A stretch of DNA of 40,753 nucleotides from Enterococcus viikkiensis (lineage in GTDB: Bacteria > Bacillota > Bacilli > Lactobacillales > Enterococcaceae), in NCBI RefSeq assembly GCF_005405345.1, contig NZ_BJDW01000022.1, forward strand, positions 1 to 40,753. Direction: 5' to 3'. Positions 6,614 through 13,969 of the stretch are shown piece after piece. Position numbers and translations under genes: made by a program. How positions within the stretch are numbered: position 1 is the first letter of the stretch; each line of letters begins with the position of its first letter. The notes beneath the pieces were generated by a model. The model was not told the DNA's origin. It saw nothing but the letters and a program-made list of their open reading frames with translations, and did no database searches.

Positions 6614-7291
6614 ATGAACAACCTTTCTTATCTTGCAAAAATAACAAATATTTCTGGAAGAAAAATTATTTTAGAACTCAAAGAAGAACTGAATATCGAA
6701 AGATTGAAGACGATTTTCAACGGATTTGATGGCGAGAGACAAGCGGAGCTTTTCATCAAAGATCCACGTGGCTTTACACCGCAACAGAGACGCTTTGTGT
6801 TCGCTTTAATGCAGGACATATACATTTATACTGGAGAACCGTTAGAAAGCCTTAAAGACGTGTTTTATTGGCAATTTAGGTACTTCACAGGTAAAGACAT
6901 TAGTTTATCGAATGAATCAGAGAATACAGTAGATGAAGTATCTACGTTGTCTGAATTGATACTAGATTTTATCTTCGAAAATGACATTCCATTTCGTGAA
7001 GGCTATGAGATTCCACCACAAAACACACAATACTATTTTTATAAATGTGTAACGACAAGAACCTGTTGTATTTGCGGTAAAAAGAATGCTGATATTGACC
7101 ATTTTGATAAAGCTTTAGGAAGAAGAAAGCGAAGTGAGGTAGACCACACAGAATTTAATTTTGCAGCACTCTGTAGAACCCACCATCAAAGAAAGCATCA
7201 AATGGGGATTACGGAATTTAAGAATAAGTATCACGTTATTGGTATCAAACTGAATCAAGACGAGATTAAAAAGTTGAGGATCGGAGGTTAA
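6614..7291 (+). CDS. Putative HNHc nuclease (phage replication/recombination)
   Basis: This 225-aa protein has a unique N-terminal ~130 residues (FNGFDGERQAELFIKDPRGF, TPQQRRFVFAL) and a C-terminal HNH-like module: paired cysteines in TCCICGKKN, a DIDHFDK histidine, and EVDHTEF...ALCRTHHQRKHQ as the metal and catalytic histidines. This is the architecture of phage 'putative HNHc nuclease' proteins found next to ERF or RecT genes. I prefer ATG 6614, with GAAGAAG upstream, over the in-frame GTG 6605 that overlaps the ERF stop. It most likely processes recombination intermediates with ERF. Confidence 0.85.
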   Translation: MNNLSYLAKITNISGRKIILELKEELNIERLKTIFNGFDGERQAELFIKDPRGFTPQQRRFVFALMQDIYIYTGEPLESLKDVFYWQFRYFTGKDISLSNESENTVDEVSTLSELILDFIFENDIPFREGYEIPPQNTQYYFYKCVTTRTCCICGKKNADIDHFDKALGRRKRSEVDHTEFNFAALCRTHHQRKHQMGITEFKNKYHVIGIKLNQDEIKKLRIGG

Positions 7292-7295
7292 GAAC

Positions 7296-8099
7296 TTGGC
7301 TGAAATAAGTTGGATAAAGCTCAAGACGACAATGTTCGACGATGAAAAAATAAGGTTAATACAAGCTGTTCCTGAAGCAGATGCAATCTTAGTTATTTGG
7401 ATAAGGCTTTTAGTGTTGGCAGGGAAGACTAACGACGATGGTTTGATTTATATACAAAGAAATATGCCTTACTCAGAAGAAATGCTAGCAACTCTTTTTG
7501 GGAAAAACGTCAATACAGTCCGACTAGCACTGACAACGCTAGCTAATTTCAACATGATTGACATCAGCAACGATGGAGTAATTTCTATTAGCAACTGGGA
7601 AAAACACCAGAATATTGAAGGAATGGAACAAGTTAGGCTTAAAAATGCTGAAAGAAATCGAAAATATCGTGAACGTAAAAAACAAGAATTGCTCGAGTCT
7701 AAGAGTGACGTTAGCGTGACGTCACGTGACGCAACAGATATAGATAAAGAATTAGATAAAGAAAGAGATATAGATAAAGAGAAAATACCATATAGCGAGA
7801 TCATCAAATACTTGAACAACAAAACAAGCAAATCATTTAAAGTTACTCAAAAATGGAAAGACCTGATCAAAGCAAGATGGAATGAAGGTCAAAGGCTTGA
7901 TGATTTTAAAAAAGTGATTGATGTAAAAACAGGTCAGTGGATAAACAATCAAGAGATGAACAAATACCTAAGACCAGTAACGCTCTTTGGGAACAAGTTT
8001 GATGATTACTTGAATGAATACAGACCACAAATTAGTTCTTCAATATCTGATGAAATAGCAGAATCACAAAGGAAGATAGCTGAAGCATATGAACAATGA
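7296..8099 (+). CDS. Phage replisome organizer (replication initiator)
   Basis: This 267-aa protein has the N-terminal phage replisome-organizer domain (MAEISWIKLKTTMFDDEKIR, LVIWIRLLVLAGKTNDDG, a winged-helix-like fold to about residue 110). A charged linker (KNAERNRKYRERKKQ, then Asp/Lys repeats) follows, then the conserved phage C-terminal region (IIKYLNNKTSKSFKVT, YLRPVTLFGNKFDDYL). These proteins bind the phage origin and load the helicase, and the next gene is the helicase. The start is TTG 7296, eight bases after CGGAGG. The linker-coding DNA contains iterons and palindromes (7705-7780), consistent with an origin inside the gene as in several lactococcal phages. Confidence 0.9.
   Translation: MAEISWIKLKTTMFDDEKIRLIQAVPEADAILVIWIRLLVLAGKTNDDGLIYIQRNMPYSEEMLATLFGKNVNTVRLALTTLANFNMIDISNDGVISISNWEKHQNIEGMEQVRLKNAERNRKYRERKKQELLESKSDVSVTSRDATDIDKELDKERDIDKEKIPYSEIIKYLNNKTSKSFKVTQKWKDLIKARWNEGQRLDDFKKVIDVKTGQWINNQEMNKYLRPVTLFGNKFDDYLNEYRPQISSSISDEIAESQRKIAEAYEQ
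7705..7780. other. Candidate replication origin (iterons inside initiator gene)
   Basis: GTGACG occurs three times at 7705, 7716 and 7726, spaced 11 and 10 bp (one helical turn). It includes the perfect palindrome GTGACGTCAC (7716-7725). Directly after come two exact 15-bp repeats AGATATAGATAAAGA (7736-7750 and 7766-7780) with a third core GATAAAGA at 7755-7762. The stretch encodes the low-constraint linker of the replisome organizer. Phage initiators commonly bind repeats in their own gene. Confidence 0.55.
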
Positions 8100-10374
8100 A
8101 CTTAGTCTAGTTGCAGAAATGCTAAACAACCCATCGATCATTACGAGCATTGATATTGATTCTGAATGGTTTGAGAGTCCTCAACAAAAGATGATTGTAG
8201 AAGCATTAACTCGGCTTAGGGGCGTGAACTACACAACAGAACAAGTCTATCGAGAAATGAGAAGCATTGACTTGTTTAGCGCTGGCACAGTTGATGATCT
8301 CGAAACGTTAAAAGGATTAGCACCTCAGTTAGGAATCGAAAGAGAATTAGCGAGACAGATACACAATGCCTACTTAGACCGCAAGTTGCATACAGCGTCC
8401 ACAAATTACGCTCAGACCCTTTCTAAAACAGATGGGGACAAGTTACAGCGACTGCTAGAAGAAAAGCGTGAGATCAATCATATCAAGTCTGATGGCAGAT
8501 TAGACGTAGCGTTCGCTGAATTTTGCGATAGCTTGGATAGACCCAGCAATGCAATGACAACTAATAAACCACTAGATGACTTTTTAGGTGGCGGAATAAC
8601 AGGAGGTAAGTTGATCGTTTTGGCAGGAAGGCCTGCTACTGGGAAAGGGCATCCGAATTGGTTAGAAATACCAACACCAAAAGGAAAAGTAAGATTTGGT
8701 GATTTAAAACCAAATGACTATGTTTTTGATCAACACGGAAAACCAACTAAGGTAGTTGGCGTATATCCGAGAGGTACTTTGAAAACTTTTGAAGTCACTT
8801 TAAAAGATGGAAGAAAGACAATTGTTGATGAAGATCACATCTGGAGTGTTTATACATCAAAGGGAAATTTAAAGGAAATAACAACAAAAGAAATTTTTGA
8901 AACTGGAACGCACAGAGTAGATGTGAACGGGAAAAAACATGCTAGATACTCAATACCTTTAAACGGTCCAGTTGAATACAATCCTCAAAACGAGTCGGCT
9001 ATTGACCCTTATTTGATTGGTGTGTATTTGGGAGATGGCTGCTCATCAGAAAGACCTTTAACTATCAGTGGATGTGACGAGTTTGTGTTTATAAAAATAG
9101 CCGAAATAACAAATACAAAGCCCAAAAAATTAAGTTCAAAAAATTATAGTTGGGTTTTCGAGTTGAAAGAACACAAAAAGAATAAAAAGTATTTACAAAC
9201 AAAAGATGTTTTTTCTAATATTCCAGAAATTGTCAGATATTCTCATTTGAAAGAGATACCTGAATATTTAATGACATCAAGTATAAGCGAAAGGCTTGAG
9301 CTATTAAGAGGATTGTTTGATACAGATGGATCAGCGTATATAAGCAAGAATAGTCCTTATGTAAAATATAGCACCACTTCCAGAAAAATGGCTTATCAAG
9401 TAAGAGAACTGCTATTTAGTATTGGGTATGAAAATAAGATTAGAAAAGATGAAAGAGGTAAAAATATCTGTTATGAGATATCCGTCTTGGCAGAAGTTAG
9501 TAAATTGTCCGAATTATTCAAAACGCCAACTAAAAAAAATGTTCTTTTAGAATGTGACCATAAATTTAGAAAGAAATTTAATAGATCGATAATTTCTGAA
9601 ATTAGAGAAGTTGGGTATGAAGAAGTAACTTGTATCTCAGTTGAAAACAAAGATCAGTTGTATCTTTGCAACGATTTTATAGTTACTCATAATACGGCTT
9701 TCGCTTTAAACATCATGTATGAGCTGTTTACTAAAAATAATGATGTAGCTTGCGACTTCTTTACTTTTGAGATGGGTCAAAACGAACTGATGACACGTTT
9801 AGTTTCCAAAGTGACTAATATCAATTCACTATTGTTCGTAGGTAAAGACAAACTAAGTCCTGATAACAAAGTAAAAGCAAGAGAAGCTTATGAAGCTATG
9901 AAGAGATCATTCGATATGCGAGTGTTCACTTCTGAATATTCAAATTTGAATGACATTAAATATGCAATCAAAAAACGTATTGGTGACAAGCGCTATGTTG
10001 CTTTCGTAGATTACGCAGGACTGATAACAGTGAATGACGCTCGTAAAAATGAACGTCAAGTAATGAACGAAGTAACCAGAGAATTAAAAAAACTCACGAC
10101 TGATTATGGTATTACGATTATTTTATTGGCTCAGTTAAGTCGTGCGGTTGAACAACGACAGGATAAGCGACCAATGCTTAGCGATTTGAAAGAGTCAGGA
10201 TCACTAGAACAAGATGCAAACGTAACCTTGCTACTATCTGCCGACGAAAAAGACAGCCGAAAAATACGTTGCGATGTTGCTAAAAATAGAGAAGGCATGA
10301 CAGGTATAGCACCTTTCATTTTTGACAAAAAGCACATGGATTTCAGCATCGATTTTGATGAATGGAGAGGCTGA
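8089..10374 (+). CDS. DnaB-type replicative helicase precursor containing an intein
   Basis: This is a 761-aa precursor. The exteins are residues 1-186 and 536-761 and give a 412-aa DnaB-like helicase after splicing. The N-domain runs from 1 to ~125. Walker A is GRPATGK(180-186) plus T536, interrupted by the intein. The conserved FFTFEM motif follows. Walker B is FVDYAG with Asp641. The downstream ILLAQLSRAVEQR and DLKESGSLEQDAN motifs are typical of DnaB. The gene overlaps the replisome organizer by 11 bp, the classic initiator-helicase pair. The common second intein site (SG/SIEQD) is empty here (SGSLEQD). Helicase activity should require splicing, because Lys186 and Thr536 of the P-loop are brought together only by it. 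Confidence 0.93.
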   Translation: MNNELSLVAEMLNNPSIITSIDIDSEWFESPQQKMIVEALTRLRGVNYTTEQVYREMRSIDLFSAGTVDDLETLKGLAPQLGIERELARQIHNAYLDRKLHTASTNYAQTLSKTDGDKLQRLLEEKREINHIKSDGRLDVAFAEFCDSLDRPSNAMTTNKPLDDFLGGGITGGKLIVLAGRPATGKGHPNWLEIPTPKGKVRFGDLKPNDYVFDQHGKPTKVVGVYPRGTLKTFEVTLKDGRKTIVDEDHIWSVYTSKGNLKEITTKEIFETGTHRVDVNGKKHARYSIPLNGPVEYNPQNESAIDPYLIGVYLGDGCSSERPLTISGCDEFVFIKIAEITNTKPKKLSSKNYSWVFELKEHKKNKKYLQTKDVFSNIPEIVRYSHLKEIPEYLMTSSISERLELLRGLFDTDGSAYISKNSPYVKYSTTSRKMAYQVRELLFSIGYENKIRKDERGKNICYEISVLAEVSKLSELFKTPTKKNVLLECDHKFRKKFNRSIISEIREVGYEEVTCISVENKDQLYLCNDFIVTHNTAFALNIMYELFTKNNDVACDFFTFEMGQNELMTRLVSKVTNINSLLFVGKDKLSPDNKVKAREAYEAMKRSFDMRVFTSEYSNLNDIKYAIKKRIGDKRYVAFVDYAGLITVNDARKNERQVMNEVTRELKKLTTDYGITIILLAQLSRAVEQRQDKRPMLSDLKESGSLEQDANVTLLLSADEKDSRKIRCDVAKNREGMTGIAPFIFDKKHMDFSIDFDEWRG
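8647..9693 (+). mobile_element. Class 3 (WCT) intein with LAGLIDADG homing endonuclease
   Basis: The intein covers precursor residues 187-535 (349 aa). It starts with Gly-His-Pro rather than Cys/Ser/Ala and ends VTHN before Thr. The class 3 triplet is complete: Trp252 in block B (DEDHIW, with His250), Cys515 in block F (VTCISV) and Thr533 next to the terminal His534-Asn535. In class 3 inteins the block F Cys replaces the N-terminal nucleophile, as shown for the mycobacteriophage Bethlehem DnaB intein. Two LAGLIDADG helices, LIGVYLGDG (309-317) and LLRGLFDTDG (405-414), show an endonuclease domain with both acidic residues. Boundaries follow from restoring the P-loop GRPATGK-T. The exact N-terminal residue is inferred from this. 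Confidence 0.9.
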
Positions 10375-10562
10375 TGGACGGGGAAACTTACTTAGCAATT
10401 CTAAAAGAAAACGAATTAAAGAGAAGCAAGCTAGTGAAGTTGCTAGAAAAGCAAGTTGCGATTCTATATGAGAACAATCTAATCGATATGGCAGAAGAAA
10501 CGAAATGGCTTGCGATAGATATAGCTGAATTTGAGAAGAAAAATGGAGTGATAGACATTTGA
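10374..10562 (+). CDS. Small hypothetical replication-region protein
   Basis: This 62-aa helical, charged protein (begins MDGETYLAILKEN) starts at ATG 10374, sharing a base with the helicase TGA stop. GGAG lies six bases upstream. An in-frame ATG at 10362 has no ribosome site. It sits between the helicase and the VRR nuclease and overlaps the latter by 4 bp, so it belongs to the replication operon. Family not recognised. Confidence 0.65.
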   Translation: MDGETYLAILKENELKRSKLVKLLEKQVAILYENNLIDMAEETKWLAIDIAEFEKKNGVIDI

Positions 10563-10894
10563 ACGAATTAGAACTTCAAAAGCAGATTAAACAGGAGTTG
10601 CGGCGTTTAGGGCATAAGTGCTGGCAAGTAGATTCGGGTAAGAAATTAACTCATAAAACGAGAGGTCAAGGATTAGAAAAAGGGTTTCCAGATTTATTCG
10701 GAGCACGAAGTACGGATGGCAAGCTGTTCTTTGTAGAAGTAAAAATTGGCAAAGGTAAGCCTTCTGGTGATCAGATTAAATTTTTGAAAGTTGCACAAGA
10801 AAATAAGATTCTGAACGGCGTTGCTTGGAACTTAGAACAAGCGATTGAGATAGTGAACGGCGAGAGATCAATAAAGAATTTGGAGGAAAATTAG
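10559..10894 (+). CDS. VRR-NUC domain nuclease
   Basis: This 111-aa stand-alone VRR-NUC protein shows the PD-(D/E)XK-like core in order: CWQVDSG, an HKTRGQGLEKGFPDLFG loop with the catalytic Asp, FFVEVKIGKGKP with Glu-X-Lys, and SGDQIKFL (the Q of the motif). VRR-NUC proteins in phages act as structure-specific nucleases, similar to Holliday-junction resolvases, in recombination and replication. The start is TTG 10559 with GGAGTG upstream. Adjacent genes are SSB and helicase; ERF is in the same operon. Confidence 0.88.
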   Translation: MNELELQKQIKQELRRLGHKCWQVDSGKKLTHKTRGQGLEKGFPDLFGARSTDGKLFFVEVKIGKGKPSGDQIKFLKVAQENKILNGVAWNLEQAIEIVNGERSIKNLEEN

Positions 10895-11338
10895 ATGATT
10901 AATAATGTGGTTTTACAAGGGAAATTAGGCAAAGATATCGATTTAAAATATACACAGTCAGGGAAAGCAGTTGGTTCTGTAAGCATTGCATCTACGAGAG
11001 ACTTTAAAGATGCTAACGGAAATAGAGATACCGATTGGATCAATCTTGTGTTTTGGGGTAAGACAGCTGAAACAGTTGATAATTACTTTAAAAAAGGCGA
11101 CGAGATTTTAGTAATTGGAAGAATTCAAGTGAGAAATTATGAAGATCAACAAGGAAATAAAAAGTATATTACCGAAATCGTAGTGAGTAACTTTAGTTTC
11201 CCTGGAGGAAAGAGCAAAGAAAGCCCACAAAGCAATTCTTCAGGCAATTCATATAGCAATAACCGTAATAGTAAACCGAATGCTGATCCATTTAGTGGAT
11301 CGTCAATAGACATCGGCGACGACGATCTGCCGTTCTAG
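10895..11338 (+). CDS. ssb: Single-stranded DNA-binding protein
   Basis: This 147-aa SSB has an OB-fold at residues 1-~105 (MINNVVLQGKLGKDIDLKYT, INLVFWGKTAETVDNYFKKG, GRIQVRNYEDQQG). A Ser/Asn/Gly-rich disordered linker follows, then the acidic tip GDDDLPF that recruits replication and repair partners. Ribosome site GGAGG precedes the ATG. It protects single strands at the phage fork and presumably cooperates with ERF. Confidence 0.95.
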   Translation: MINNVVLQGKLGKDIDLKYTQSGKAVGSVSIASTRDFKDANGNRDTDWINLVFWGKTAETVDNYFKKGDEILVIGRIQVRNYEDQQGNKKYITEIVVSNFSFPGGKSKESPQSNSSGNSYSNNRNSKPNADPFSGSSIDIGDDDLPF

Positions 11339-11349
11339 GAGGTGTTCAT

Positions 11350-11706
11350 ATGAGAAGCCGGAAAACACCAGCGCAGCAACAGGCATGGAACGAATTATTA
11401 CTGCTCATCAATGATCCAGAGTGGTATTTAGACAGTTCAAAATGCGAGAAACATAAAAAAATAATGGAAATTCTTGAGAAAAACGAAGTAATTTTACCGC
11501 AAAACAGAATAGATATTAAACACCAAAGATATCTTGATGCACGTTCGGGACTGGAAAAAGAAATTATTTATCAAATAAAAAAAGGAAGGACTATGCAACA
11601 GTTGAGGGAAATATTCAGGATAGACCCCAAAATATTTTCTTATGTCAGGAGGAAGCATGGATTATCCAAAAATAACAAGCTAAAAAAAGGTAAAGAGGGA
11701 ATTTAG
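11350..11706 (+). CDS. Hypothetical phage protein, possible HTH
   Basis: This 118-aa, very basic protein has a strong ribosome site (AGGAGGTG). Residues ~80-108 (IKKGRTMQQLREIFRIDPKI, FSYVRRKHGLS) read like a helix-turn-helix, so it may bind DNA. It is contiguous with SSB upstream and with the 80-aa gene downstream. I do not recognise the family. Confidence 0.6.
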   Translation: MRSRKTPAQQQAWNELLLLINDPEWYLDSSKCEKHKKIMEILEKNEVILPQNRIDIKHQRYLDARSGLEKEIIYQIKKGRTMQQLREIFRIDPKIFSYVRRKHGLSKNNKLKKGKEGI

Positions 11707-11949
11707 ATGAAAACAATTAATATTTTCGGCGAATACATCGAAGGAGAAGAAATCGAGTATTTAGATCAACCGTTAAAAAATGTACTCATCGTTGAGGACC
11801 AAAACGGCGTTAGACACGTCGTGCATAAAGAGACGGTTAATCCAAAGCACAAGCGAACGCCTAGCCGTGCAGGCGTAAGATTTGATTTACTTGCTTGTCA
11901 AGCGAATGGCAGAAAAGGACCACTGAGAAGGTGGAGGAAGATTGGGTAA
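11707..11949 (+). CDS. Hypothetical phage protein
   Basis: This 80-aa protein starts directly after the preceding stop, with GAGGGA six bases upstream. The N-terminal half is acidic (FGEYIEGEEIEYLDQ) and the C-terminal half strongly basic (KHKRTPSRAG, GPLRRWRKIG). No known domain is recognised. Confidence 0.6.
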   Translation: MKTINIFGEYIEGEEIEYLDQPLKNVLIVEDQNGVRHVVHKETVNPKHKRTPSRAGVRFDLLACQANGRKGPLRRWRKIG

Positions 11950-11962
11950 AAGTTCCGCTAAC
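11950..11962 (+). repeat. 13-bp direct repeat upstream of methyltransferase gene
   Basis: AAGTTCCGCTAAC here recurs at 12550-12562, exactly 600 bp downstream. In the downstream copy it encodes the last codons of the methyltransferase (K-F-R-stop). Each copy is followed by A-rich sequence with AAGTAG. The pair brackets the 12001-12561 gene. Confidence 0.7.
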
Positions 11963-12000
11963 TGGCGCTATCAAGTAGTTTTTTTGAAAGGAAAATATTT

Positions 12001-12561
12001 ATGAAAGTAGCTGTAATATGTGAATTTTCAGGAATCGTCCGAGATTCCTTTATAAAAAAAGGTCATGAGGCGGTGTCTTTCGATTTACTTGAAAGTGAAG
12101 CGCCAGGTCCTCATATGATTGGAGACGTACAAAGTCTTGGAAGAGACTATTTTAAGCAATTCGATTTGGCTATCTGTCATCCGCCGTGTACCCATTTAGC
12201 GGTCAGTGGCGCTAGGTGGTTTAAAGATAAGCAGAAAGAGCAAGCCGAGGCATTAGAATTTGTTAGATGGTTGATGGATTTACCAGTTGAAAGAATAGCG
12301 ATCGAGAATCCAATATCAGTCATTTCAAGCAAGATTAGAAAACCGGATCAGATCATTCAACCTTGGCAGTTTGGTCACGGGGAAACGAAAGCAACGTGTT
12401 TATGGTTAAAGAATCTGCCACCGTTGGAACCGACAAACATTGTCGAGGGTAGAGAAAATAGGATTCATCGGATGCCTCCAGGAGAGGACCGATGGAAAGA
12501 ACGTAGCAGAACATTCAAAGGCATAGCTGAGGCAATGGCAAGTCAATGGAAGTTCCGCTAA
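12001..12561 (+). CDS. C5-cytosine methyltransferase-like protein
   Basis: This 186-aa protein shows DNA C5-methyltransferase motifs. Motif I is CEFSGIVRDSF (AdoMet binding). FDL follows after the second strand. Catalytic motif IV is CHPPCTHLAVSG with nucleophile Cys63. Motif VI-like is IENP (101-104). It is much shorter than restriction-type C5 enzymes (over 300 aa) and has no clear target-recognition domain, but phage proteins of about this size are common and annotated as DNA cytosine methyltransferases. AAAGGA is 8 bases before the ATG. A phage enzyme could protect DNA from host restriction; activity is not shown. Flanking 13-bp repeats suggest cassette exchange. Confidence 0.78.
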   Translation: MKVAVICEFSGIVRDSFIKKGHEAVSFDLLESEAPGPHMIGDVQSLGRDYFKQFDLAICHPPCTHLAVSGARWFKDKQKEQAEALEFVRWLMDLPVERIAIENPISVISSKIRKPDQIIQPWQFGHGETKATCLWLKNLPPLEPTNIVEGRENRIHRMPPGEDRWKERSRTFKGIAEAMASQWKFR

Positions 12562-12562
12562 C
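12550..12562 (+). repeat. 13-bp direct repeat at 3' end of methyltransferase gene
   Basis: This is the second copy of AAGTTCCGCTAAC (first at 11950-11962). The upstream copy looks like the leftover 3' end of a related gene, or one edge of a cassette exchange. Confidence 0.7.
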
Positions 12563-12598
12563 CACACCAATTAAGTAGCAAAAAAAGGAGCAAGCTTT

Positions 12599-13294
12599 AT
12601 GAATTTAACTACTGAAAAAATTAATGAGTTGCTCGGAATCAAAGAAAGTTACAAAGCTTCAGATGCTCTAATGGCGATTTTGTTTGATAAAGAAAAAAGA
12701 GAACCAACTTTCAAAGCTTTTTTAGAAATTGAATGGCGATTAGATCGCGACTGGTTTCATGCTTACTTTGAAGAGGAGCACGCGAATAAAAAGAAATTCG
12801 CCCAGGATTTTACACCGGATTCGATTTCAAAACTACTTTCAGCAATCGTTGGACCAGGTTCAAATAATTTGGATGTGGCAGCAGGGACTGGCAGCTTGAT
12901 GATCCAAAAATGGAATCATGATCGCATCAGCATGTCGCCGTTTGACTACAAGCCGTCAATGTTCCTGTATCAATGCGAAGAGTTATCTGACAGAGCGTTA
13001 CCATTTCTCCTTTTCAATCTGATGATCAGAGGAATGAATGCGACGGTCGTTCATGGTGATGCACTAACTCGTGAAGCTAAGCAAGTCTATTTCATCCAAA
13101 ATGATTTAGACGATTATATGACGTTTAGTAGTTTAAATGTCATGCCGCATAGCAAGAATGTAGAAAAAGAATTTGACATAAGAAAGTGGATTGAAGAGCC
13201 GATCGAGCATGTTGAAAGCCCAATATCCATTGTTGATAAGTATTTTAAAACGTATGAGCCTGATGAGGACTCTACACAGCTTAGTTTATTTTAG
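12599..13294 (+). CDS. HsdM-type N6-adenine methyltransferase-like protein with C-terminal clamp-binding motif
   Basis: This 231-aa protein resembles the catalytic domain of type I-like N6-adenine methyltransferases: FAQDFTPDSISKLLSAIVG, then motif I DVAAGTG (92-98), then the second AdoMet strand YQCEELS and VHGDAL (151-156). The motif IV tetrapeptide (N/D)PP(Y/F) expected soon after is absent; the region reads MTFSSLNVMP. It may therefore be a catalytically altered or AdoMet-binding protein. The last five residues are QLSLF, the canonical bacterial beta-clamp binding pentapeptide, placed at a free, acidic C-terminus (DEDSTQLSLF). AAAGGAG lies 7 bases before the ATG. Confidence 0.75.
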   Translation: MNLTTEKINELLGIKESYKASDALMAILFDKEKREPTFKAFLEIEWRLDRDWFHAYFEEEHANKKKFAQDFTPDSISKLLSAIVGPGSNNLDVAAGTGSLMIQKWNHDRISMSPFDYKPSMFLYQCEELSDRALPFLLFNLMIRGMNATVVHGDALTREAKQVYFIQNDLDDYMTFSSLNVMPHSKNVEKEFDIRKWIEEPIEHVESPISIVDKYFKTYEPDEDSTQLSLF

Positions 13295-13309
13295 TTAGAA
13301 GGTGAAATT

Positions 13310-13411
13310 TTGGATAACAAATTTTGGACAAGCGAAGAAGAGCAATTGCTAAAAGATTCAGCGGTTTTGATCGCCGATTTACTTTTAAAAATGGGAGAAC
13401 TGAAAAAGTAA
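13310..13411 (+). CDS. Small hypothetical protein (WT-SEEE motif)
   Basis: This 33-aa frame (begins MDNKFWTSEEEQLLKDSA) starts at TTG 13310, with AAGGTG five bases upstream, immediately after the methyltransferase stop. The FWTSEEEQLL segment resembles the first helix of SANT/Myb-like domains. A single helical hairpin is possible. It is one of several very short genes in this block. Confidence 0.55.
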   Translation: MDNKFWTSEEEQLLKDSAVLIADLLLKMGELKK

Positions 13412-13448
13412 ACTAACTCAGCCTATCAAGGAAGAAAAGAGGTATGAA

Positions 13449-13967
13449 ATGAATAAACAAGAAGTTATTGAAAAGCTCAAGGAATATGGTGCGTGGTGTA
13501 CAGAATGCCATGATATCCACGGAGAAAAAGATAGATATGTGAAAGTCGCTAAAGTTAGAGAATTGCTTGAGCAGCTAGACGAACCGCAGAAGGTCAAAGT
13601 GCCGGAGTTTGTGGCTAAATGGTTCGAAACTAATAAGTACGTTCTAGATCGAGCGATTCTAGACTATATGTTTGAGGACTATGCGAGCGACGATAGTGAG
13701 TTTGGTAAATGGTTTGATAATAAAAATGGCAAACCGATTGAGACACTTGTACGTATGCTAGACGGCTACGAGGTCGAGGAAGAGCCGAAGTGGGTTGTTA
13801 AATCAAATAGACTTTATTTTACTGGTATAACTCAACTTATAGCACGTGACCCGATTACTTATAATTTCACTACAGATGAGAACCGAGCGCATGTTTTTGA
13901 TGATAAAGAATCGGCTGAAAAGGAAGCTTCTTTCTTTGATGGCACTGTCGAGAAAGTGGAGGTGTGA
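13449..13967 (+). CDS. DUF1642 family phage protein
   Basis: This 172-aa protein has the DUF1642 pattern: KVPEFVAKWFETNK at about residue 55, then an acidic helical part, then LVRMLDGYEVEEEPKWVVK near 100-120. Such proteins are widespread in phages of Lactobacillales, in the early region before the late regulator, and have no known function. The N-terminal ~45 residues are an additional helical segment with Cys-rich WCTECHD. The gene is followed by overlapping small genes, suggesting translational coupling. Confidence 0.8.
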   Translation: MNKQEVIEKLKEYGAWCTECHDIHGEKDRYVKVAKVRELLEQLDEPQKVKVPEFVAKWFETNKYVLDRAILDYMFEDYASDDSEFGKWFDNKNGKPIETLVRMLDGYEVEEEPKWVVKSNRLYFTGITQLIARDPITYNFTTDENRAHVFDDKESAEKEASFFDGTVEKVEV

Positions 13968-13969
13968 GA

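Noticed and set aside
8089-10374. Separate homing-endonuclease gene or group I intron in dnaB
   Set aside because: The reading frame is continuous through the insertion and has intein splice motifs at both ends, so it is removed at protein level.
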